From Zygnema cylindricum (lineage: Eukaryota; Streptophyta; Zygnematophyceae; Zygnematales; Zygnemataceae): a DNA stretch of 64,000 nt. Shown one piece after another: positions 55,894 through 64,000 of the stretch; positions within the stretch are counted from its first letter, which is position 1, and each line of letters begins with the position of its first letter. Made by a program: the position numbers and the translations under genes. The notes under the pieces are model-generated. The model had not been told where the DNA came from. It made no database searches and saw only the letters and a program-made list of their open reading frames with translations. The stretch spans positions 188,001-252,000 of the forward strand of contig JBBHKE010000200.1 of assembly GCA_037447655.1 (NCBI GenBank), given 5' to 3'.

Positions 55894-58800
55894 GGAGGTA
55901 TTTCTCGTATATTTGGTTTTGTTTTGATTACATTTTCTTACTTTTACCTGCCCGTAAATGGATGAGAAAAAATAAAGTAAAGCCCATTTTTACTGTCGAT
56001 TTTATTTTGTTATTAACACTCATTCTCGGTTATTTATTGAACTGGATCTCTCTCAAAATCCTGAAATCCTAGATTTCTGGTTCCCATTAAAATAAATAAA
56101 GCCGTTTTCCCCTGATTTCCATTATAACATTTAGTACCTCCTCCCTCTCGCTATCCCTCTCCCTCTTCCTCTCCCTCTCCCTCTTCCTCTCCCTCTCCCT
56201 CTTCCTCTCCCTCTTCCTCTCCCTCTCCCTCTTCCTCTCCCTCTCCCTCTTCCTCTCCTTCTCCCTCGCTTCCCATCTATCATTAGTGTGGTGTCAAACT
56301 GTCCACTGACCAAGACTAATAAGGTGGTATAGTAAGAAATGGTTCTATTTCTAAAGAAACTTTGAAAGAGAATTGAAAACTAGACTCGGAGATATTCTAC
56401 CAACATGTGGATTAAAAATCCTGGATCAGTTGTTAGATCGTTGAAGGAGAAGGAGAAGGAGAGGGAGAGGGAGAGGGAGAGGGAGAGGGAGAGGGAGAGG
56501 GAGAGGAGAGGAGAGGAGGGAGAGGCCAGTTAGAGGATGAGTGATGGAAGAAGCGATGTGATGATGATGGAGAAGTGATGATTAGCCGGAGTATTTATCA
56601 CCATAAACAAAAGTGACGTGACACCCTAATGTCAAGTTTCACTTTTTGGATATCTGCCTTTGAGTTTTTTCTGGGTCTTATCGTTTTTGTTTTAGTCCCT
56701 TTTTTTGTCAAAATATTATTGTGGATTGATTTGGAGTTGATCTGAACTTTTTGCTTCTGTCTGCCGTAAAACAATCTTAAATAAAAAATAATAATAATTG
56801 CCCATTTTAACTGTCAATTTCAAATTTTGACAGTTACAATCGTTCTTGGGACTTTCTTAAAATCCTAAAATCCTAAAATCTTAGATTTCTGGTGCCATGT
56901 TATTTTAAATATATAGAAAACCCTTTTTATCCCTGATTTCCAATGATATCATTTAGTACTTCTGGGCCTCCATTAAATTTGCCCTTAATACATGTTATAA
57001 TTGGGGAAATATAAAAAAGAAATAGCGTAATTCTGTTAGCAATATCATACAAGATCCAGCATTTTCATCCCAATGTTGGTAGAAAAATTCCAATTCTAAT
57101 TTTCATTTCCCTTTCATAATTGATCAGTTTTCTTATTTATCATTTTCCTTTATTCTATTTTCTTAAAATATGACCGCGAAGCCTTGGTCAGAAAATAGTT
57201 TGCACCACACTAATAATGGTAGATTGGAAGATAGCGGCGCAGTCATATCCGTTGGAGAACCTTGTTGGCAATTTCTGTAGCCGTCTTTCTTAACAAATAC
57301 AGTGAAATATTCCTTCCAAATTAAATTCCATCGTCAAGTTTCACTTTTCATGTGTAATATCAAATGATCGCCTCTTACTTTCCAAGCAAGTACGCAAGTG
57401 TAACACCTTGTCACATATTGTTGGATCCTGACAAAAGGACAAACTTGCACCATTGTCACATTTTTTTTCTACTAGTCGAGATTGCCACACATCATCACAA
57501 CATTGTCAGACATTGCCAAAACATTGTCACACATTGCACAGCGTTGTCATAAAATTGTCGCAACATTGTCATCACATTGTCACACAATATCATAGCATTG
57601 GCACATATTTTTACTTTTTTTCGCACATTTTCACACATCCTCGCAAGGGTTGTCACGCATTTATTAGACATTGCCCCACTCATTTTGAATATCGACACAC
57701 ATTGTCATACAGATTTCCATATGCAGGAACTAAGTTTCACATTCCCTCACCATCGTTTTTTATTGAAATCTATCGATCCCTTCTGAGATCAGAACAAAAA
57801 CCCTAACTTTACATAAAGCAACTTTCAACATACAGGAGCGAGTGGAGATGTTCGTCGCATGGAACGCCTCCTATTGGCCATCTACCATCCTTCAAATGTT
57901 TACCTTTTACATCTAGATTTGGCCGCTTCTGAAAAAGAGCATCGTGAACTCTTTCATCTTGTCGACCATAATTTGACTTCAAAGGGAGTTCATAATGTCC
58001 ATGTGGTGGAGCACTCCAACATGATGACTTATAGAGGATCAACTATGACTTCAACTTATCTCCATGGACTTGCATTGCTCTTGAAACTCGATTCAGAATG
58101 GGATTGGTTTATCAACTTAAGCGCCTCAGATTATCCTCTCGTCACACAAGACGGTGAGATCAATTTTTTTATTTTACACTTCAATGAGTCACGGATGGTA
58201 CATGTGAACTCTGAATTCGGCAGCAGTTTATAATGTTAAAGATGAACTACTACGAAAGTTCAAGAATCTTCGACATTGGATAATTAGGAATAGAGAATGA
58301 ATCATTTTCCAAATGTTTCTTACCCTATTGTTCTCTGTTTTTTGCTACTTCCTTATGTCTTTATGTCTCTCACTTTAACGAGTGTCACTATAGCAGTTCA
58401 AGTTTTAATGGACCATACTTCTGATTTTTTTTTTTATATTTGGATTAAAGCTGGCGGGGTGAAGATTATAAAGAAATGTTTTGGACTTACAACGTTGATT
58501 ATTCTTCTGTTATATGTTACTTGTTGCCCGTCAATTTATACATCTTGTGGTAAGAGATTAGCTGTGTCGACCAATCAAAGCCGTTGTCATTTTTCATGGC
58601 ATTTGCGTGAGAGAGTTCGTTTAAAATTGAGCTTAGATGATTTTATTTTTTTTGTTTGCGGGGTTTGGATAATGAACAGATATGATTGATGTCTTTTCTT
58701 TCCTTCCGAAGGACCTCAATTTTCTCGATCATGACAAATATATTGCGTGAGTAGATTCCTTTAATTTTCTTCTCCGTCGTATAGTACCTTACGACTTTAA

Positions 58801-61016
58801 AGCTTAAAGATGGTCCGTCATGATTAAAAAACGTCCCCAATCAGGAAATTAAGTGAATATATAATTTGCAAAGCTTATCAAGTTAGTTATACAAATTCCC
58901 CCTTAACTATTTCCATAAACAGCGTTGGAGATGAATCTGTTTTATTATCTAGATCTTTACTCTCAGATTGAATGCAGCTGAAAACTTATCCACAAAATGT
59001 TCTAAATATTATCCAAACACATCATGTGAACCATGGAATATTCAGTTCAACTCACCTCACTGCAAAATAGTTTCATCCTTATAATTTTTTTTAGTCATTT
59101 CTTCTTAGTTTGAGCCATTTTCTTTTATACATAATAATTTTTGCCTACTTTTTACGAAGAAACTCTTCTTTGTCTTGTTTCATTTGTCAGAGCTCATCGA
59201 GCCGAGCGAATTCTTGTTGATCCGGGGATTTTTAGTACGAAAAAATTGCCACTTTTAATTACAAATGCAAATCGACCAAGACCAACGGCTTTTCAACTTT
59301 ATCAAGGTTTGGACCTACGCTAAACACGTTCGGAATTTTTCCATTCTTGTCTAATCATCGCTGGATATGAATCTCTTTTTCTTTCCCTTTCTCTTTCTTC
59401 CTTCTTCTCTTTTTCTTTCTCTTTCTTCCTTCTTCTTGTTCACATAAGTTGTTTCGAAATTGTTGTGGTCGTTTTTCTTACAGGTGGATTATAAGAGACT
59501 GTAAAACTTTTCAAAATGTTTGCCATGTGTGAGGACAGAAACACTTTTTGTTGGGCTTTTAATGGTGTAAAATTGAATCGTTTTAATGGAAATTGAAAGG
59601 GAAAAATACAGTCCATACTTGACTGTGACTACAAAACCCAAATGTACAAACGATTTGATCTACATTGTGGGTTACAGGTCAAGCGTGGGTAACCTTATCT
59701 CGCTCGTTTGCGGAATACACTATTTGGGGTTGGGACAACCTTCCCCGTCTGCTCCTTATGTACTTTACTAATTATATAAGTTCTCCAGAAAGTTACTTTC
59801 AAACAGCTATTTGTAATTCTCCTGATTTTAGGAATACCACTGTGAATGAGGATTTTCGTTACATCGATTGGGGTAAAAGACCCACCCAGGTAAAGCTTCA
59901 ACCTATTTTTCATTTTTGTTTTTGTTAAGAAAAGAGGAAAAAGACCAATGTTATGTAAAGGGTATCAGAAAAAAATTAGGAAACTGCTTCCTAATTTTTC
60001 TTATGTGTTGGGTATATGAGCGAAAATTGACTTGGACTGAAATAAATCGAAGGAATCCTCTGAAAACAGTAGTTGACTCTGTGTTTCTACATAAGTTATT
60101 TTGTGTTTGGTCAAGTCAATAAACCGTAGTTGCTAAGTTTCTATGAAGGATGTGAAAAAAGAAAAAATCGTCAATTGTTCAAGCTCAAATAAAATCAAAA
60201 ATACACTTACGCTTAACACTGTTTTCCCAGTTTTTCCAGCTTTAAACATAAGTTCCAGTGAGAATTCCCCGTTTTTTCTTTGGTTGTTAACTGCTGGTGA
60301 TTTTTTTTTTTGCAGCATCCTCTAAAATTGACATTGCAAAGTTACAAAGACTTCAAGGATTCCGGAAACATGTTTGCAAGGAAATTTGCGAAAACTGACG
60401 TTTTGGACAGAATTGACAAGTGAGACACATTTTTTTTGGTGCCCTTTCTTTTTTGCGGCATTATTTTTGGATCTATTGGACTCGTTAATTTTTTTATGGG
60501 ATAAGAGAATCAAATCTCATATTTAGTGTGAAGTACTTTGATATTGGTGAAAAAAGTTAAAAAGAAAATGAATCTATAAGGAGGAAAAATTGAAAAGACA
60601 TCATCAAAAAAAAATCGAGGACTGTTGCTTTCGACTTGTCTTAGTTAACTCCTTTCCGTTTTTGTCCATTTTATTCTTGTTCCCTTTTTGTCATTCTCGC
60701 ATGATATTTTTCTTGCTGCCATCTTTCATATAACATTGTATCCAACTGTTTCAGAGAGGGAAAACAATGTTCTTGTTGAAACTAACATTGTATCCAACTG
60801 TTTATATGGAGGAGAAACAGAGAACTACTCGGGAGAAGTGCGGGCCATTTTACTCCGGGTGGATGGTGTTCTGGAAGGACTGATGGGAATGAAGATCCTT
60901 GTTCTGTTAAGGGAGATAAAAACTCTCTCAAGCCTACAAAGAGCGCCACGTGGCTAAGGAAAAGAATGTTAGAAGCTTTGGATTTAGAAACTTTACGAAA
61001 GCGACAGTGTCCCTAA
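55535..61016 (+). CDS. GlcAT14-like: GT14-family beta-glucuronosyltransferase (GlcAT14-like), seven exons
   Basis: In plants GlcAT14 enzymes add glucuronic acid to arabinogalactan-protein glycans in the Golgi. Exons: 55535-55772, 57836-58153, 58680-58746, 59191-59306, 59678-59889, 60316-60419, 60821-61016. All have GT…AG borders and compatible phases, giving 416 residues and TAA at 61014. The N-terminus has a hydrophobic signal-anchor (LFCLLSLLL) as in type II Golgi proteins. The Branch (PF02485) domain begins YPSFAYLITGASGDV. Conserved blocks are YHPSNVYLLHLDL, MTYRGSTM, WDWFINLSASDYPLVTQD, AWVTLSRSFAEYTIWGWDNL, SPESYFQTAICNS, ARKFAKTDVLDRIDKELLGR and TPGGWC. No stop or frameshift is seen. 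It is the only intact host gene in the window. Orthology to GlcAT14A, B or C was not resolved. Confidence 0.93.
56145..56520. repeat. Inverted pair of CCCTCT and GGGAGA microsatellites
   Basis: (tccctctccctct)n at about 56145-56275 and (gggaga)n at about 56447-56520 are complementary and about 170 bp apart, so the transcript of intron 1 could fold into a long hairpin. The minus-strand Arg-Gly repeat frame at 56131-56313 is an artefact of this repeat. Confidence 0.85.
57450..57700. repeat. Degenerate cattgtcacac repeat
   Basis: At least a dozen variants of ca(c/t)attgtcacac occur in irregular spacing just upstream of exon 2. No perfect head-to-tail unit. Confidence 0.65.
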
Positions 61017-61957
61017 AGACTACCGCTAAATTGAGCAAGTTGCATACAATGCGAAATGTCACTCTATTTTGAGTGGATTGCACATAAGCTATTAGTCTCG
61101 GCTAGGACTTTGAGTTGACAATTTCATGTTTTGTGACTTCGTGCTTTTCATGCTTTTATAACCTTGTAAAAAGAGTTCGGTAGTTTGGAGACATTTCCTT
61201 ATAGAAAAGTATTATATGTTCGAAAACATCGTTAGAATCGGCATATCGGTCGAGTGTTCGCGTGTCAATTTGTACCGGTTCACAACATTCTTGTACGGTC
61301 AGTTCAGTTGTCTGTGTTTCGCACGGTTTGTTTCGTTTGGTTTTTGCTTTGCCCTTTTTTCTAAAAGGGAAAAGCATTCTAGTCGCATTCGTCTCTGGTG
61401 ACAACGATAATTGATCGTCGATTTTTTTTGTGTAAGATCTTGAGCCGTTGAGTGTTTTGAGTTTTGATTGGCGTCTCTGGTGACAACGATAATTGATCGT
61501 CGATTGTTTTTGTGTAAGATCGTGAGCCGTTGAGTGATTTGAGTTTTGATTGGCTTTGTCATGATCCATTTTGATGTAAATCATGTAATGAAAAGAGACA
61601 CGTGGTACAATCCTATTTGTTGTATTTCGCGTGGTTGTAGTGGTATGATAAAGGCCAAACAAAATCGACATCACACCAAAATGTCGTGATATCAATACTG
61701 GTTGAGTAGCGTACAGTATCTTACTTAAAAATTTTGCGCGTGCGATCCCGTACATCACCCCATGTTGTCGTTTTCTCAATATCCGTACACGCCAAAATGT
61801 CGTATTATCAATACCGGTAATGTAACGTACAGTGTCGTACTTTAAAATTTTGCGCGTGAGATCCCGTCACATCACGCCACGTTGTCGTGTTCTCAATATC
61901 CGTACACAACTGTTATTTCAGTGTTGGCGTGACGTACAATGTGTCGTTTAATCTATA
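61017..61957. repeat. 3' flank of GlcAT14-like gene with two tandem repeats
   Basis: An 82-bp unit (gtctctggtgacaacgataa…) is duplicated at 61391-61472 and 61473-61554. A 116-bp unit (atgtcgt.atatcaata…) starts at 61681 and 61797. Part of a further copy resumes at 63949 beyond the nested elements. No gene seen. Confidence 0.75.
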
Positions 61958-62019
61958 TACCGCGAATCGTAATTAGAGTAAAGAAAAAATTAGAGTAAAA
62001 AAAGAGAAAAAAACAATTA

Positions 62020-63505
62020 GGGTACGTCCCCATGTAATCGGTACTTTGATGAAGTATTTTGGACTGTAGTAAAGATTCTCCGTACTACTTTGAAGAGCAA
62101 TGAAATTGGAAACTTTGAAATGTGACGGTTGTAGACGTAGGTACAACTTGTGACGATTGAAGACGACTACGAAACTTCCGTTGATTACACCGTCAATCGC
62201 TATTAGAGTATATAAGGCCAATTCGGTGCCCTTTAAAAAAAAAAAAAAAACCTGAAATACAATCCATAATTCTATTTTATCCATTATTCTATTTAGGTTT
62301 TTTTTTCAATTAGCGTTAATAGTGGAAGTACACTGTGATGGAAATAGTATGGCGTACGGGCAAGGTATCTTCGTACGAAATGGTACTTTTTGAATTACAA
62401 AAGCATAAAAATACACTTAACATTATTTCGCACACATGTGAATGAGCACTGGAAGAAAGAGACGCAAACTCGTCGACAAAAATCACGTTCTTATATGCTC
62501 ATCCGTCGACCGTGTGAACAGCGCGACGGCGTACGAAGTGTCAGATTTTGTACGGATACACATATTACTGTAGACATCGAAAGGGCGGGTATTTATTATT
62601 AAGGACAACAAAAAATACAGTTACGGATTAATTAGTATATATATTTTTTTTCAAAAAAAATATATTCCCGATTAGTGTTAATAACACTATTTTTTTTTTA
62701 CGCTATTTATTCCTTTACTCTAATAGCGATTGACGGTGTAGTGATGCCAACAAAAGCAGCGACAGTTGTAGACGTCTAGATTTTTGTGAAATCGTAGATG
62801 TTTAGGGTTTGGTGATATTGTGACATCACGCTCACTTGTGACAACGTTGGCGTCACTGATTCAATAGCTTTCCGCCATGGTTTTCCGATTTCGTTTTTTA
62901 TAATTTTTTCGCTCGACTTGCCATTAAAAAAAAACTTAAAAACTGTCAAAATTAATATTTTAAAAGGTCTTTCATTTTATACCAATATTGTCGTCTCTCG
63001 TTCTAAAAAAGCGTGAGATAAAAGCGATGGTGTGAGAGGGAGAGGGGAGAGGCGACGACGTCGCAAAATTTTGCAAAGGACCCCATGAATGAAAGTGGAG
63101 GTCCAAGACCCTTGCAAATGTTTTTCCGTACATGCGCGTGACGGGCACGGAGAAAAATAGCGAGGACTCTCCCTCGTCCTAAAATTTTCACACTCTTTTG
63201 GCGCGTGCATAGGTCCTTTTTCATTCGTTGTTTGGGCGGTTCTTGAACTAAAATCACCCCTTCGAGGTGATTTTGGATGAAGTTTTTTTTGGGTTGTATT
63301 CTCTTGCCCGGGGGTCGAAAAGGGGAAAACGCCAAAATGCGTTCACATGACAACAAACACGCCGTACATCCAAAGTATGAATTGACGTTTACTCTACTTT
63401 GGTAAAAATGATTTTCTCGTACGGCTAAAGTTTTTGTCAAAGTCCTTGAATTTTATGGCAAAAAGATAGAGAAAAGTAGATACTTTAATACATGGGGACG
63501 TACCT
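62020..63505. mobile_element. Tourist-like element nested in the outer element
   Basis: GGGTACGTCCCCATGTA (62020-62036) and its complement with one mismatch (63489-63505) are flanked by TTA (62017-62019, 63506-63508). Without the inner element it would be about 930 bp, like the 938-bp copy at 32879-33816. Confidence 0.88.
62188..62738. mobile_element. Innermost Stowaway-like MITE, 551 bp
   Basis: Perfect 23-bp terminal repeats begin CACCGTCAATCGCTATTAGA (62188) and end at 62738, flanked by TA (62186-62187, 62739-62740). Related to the MITE at 5959-6175. Confidence 0.92.
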
Positions 63506-64000
63506 TTAGAGTTATGAACTCTAATAAGTGTGATATAACTTTTTTGGAAAGGAATTTACTCTAATTTATTTGAGTATTCTAATTTGACGCGTTGAATATC
63601 TCTACTTTAAATTAGGTATTCTTATAGAATCTGACAAAACGTACAGTTTATCGTCACTATGACGTTTGCACTACGCGGTTTGTTAAAACGCAGTTACGTG
63701 ATAACGGCCTGTATTAAATCATTATTGTACTTTTTTACTTAATAAAGTATAATTTTGAACGGCCAAACAACGACCGTACGCCACACTATTTAAAACGACA
63801 GTGTATTAAAGTTATTAACGCTCATTCAAAAAGTACCTTAAATAGTATAATGACAAATTTAGAATCACATACTCTATTTCACGTGACAGGGTCGAAATTT
63901 AGGTCGACCGAATCAACGTTATTTACACTAATTACGATTCGCGGTGTACCGGTACAGTAACGTACAGTATCGCACTGCTAATTTTAGCGCGTGCGATCTT

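Larger units (their letters stand above)
55773..57835 (+). other. GlcAT14-like intron 1, repeat-laden (2063 bp)
   Basis: Donor GTCTGA, acceptor ACATACAG. It contains T tracts (55780-55895), a CT-rich microsatellite (56145-56275), its GA-rich counterpart (56440-56520) and a degenerate cattgtcacac series (57450-57700). The other introns (526, 444, 371, 426 and 401 bp) are ordinary. Confidence 0.85.
61958..63946. mobile_element. Outer Stowaway-like element of a three-level nest
   Basis: The terminal repeat TACCGCGAATCGTAATTAGA (left) and its complement at the right end (to 63946) match with two mismatches in 25 bp, with TA on both sides (61956-61957, 63947-63948). Same family as 35253-35869. 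Most of its length is the element inserted at 62020-63505. Confidence 0.85.

Noticed and set aside
56131-56313. Minus-strand Arg-Gly repeat frame
   Set aside because: Pure artefact of the CCCTCT microsatellite inside intron 1 of the GlcAT14-like gene.

Overview
The window reads as repeat-dominated nuclear DNA of a streptophyte (land plant or charophyte-type alga). The one intact host gene is a plant-type GT14 (GlcAT14-like) glucuronosyltransferase with seven exons. Plant-style introns, a copia primer-binding site matching the plant initiator tRNA-Met, and many Stowaway-, Tourist- and hAT-like elements agree with this. The species cannot be fixed from sequence alone. A pogo-type transposase resembling oomycete proteins, and a cytosine methyltransferase inside a Ty3/gypsy element, point towards a non-flowering lineage (inference).

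Layout. 1-4049: decayed Ty1/copia element of family A (integrase to RNase H) with LTR debris. 2376-3381 (minus) and 6305-7463 (plus): inverted LTR copies of a related family. 7464-17830: Ty3/gypsy element, 5' truncated, with gag, protease, a C5-cytosine methyltransferase domain, RT-RNase H, integrase, a PHD-like zinc finger, polypurine tract and 297-bp LTR. A solo LTR of the same family lies at 19015-19316. 19569-28145: Tourist-like DNA elements split by a complete minus-strand copia (family B, 21077-27352, TSD GTAAT). 28146-37700: AT-rich DNA with Tourist-, hAT- and Stowaway-like elements.

37765-49073: a pogo-like DDD transposase gene in four exons. Its 9.26-kb first intron holds a second decayed acidic repeat-protein gene and a complete copia family A element (40660-47006, TSD AAAGG). 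49080-55530: subterminal hairpin repeats, low-complexity DNA and unassigned sequence. 55535-61016: the GlcAT14-like gene. 61388-64000: tandem repeats and three DNA transposons nested one inside the other.

The outstanding content is the gypsy element that carries a DNA methyltransferase between protease and RT and a PHD-like finger after integrase, i.e. a potential chromatin writer and reader in one retrotransposon. Second is the copia design in which gag translation appears to start in the LTR and reads through the primer-binding site, whose ATG is the complement of the initiator tRNA anticodon.
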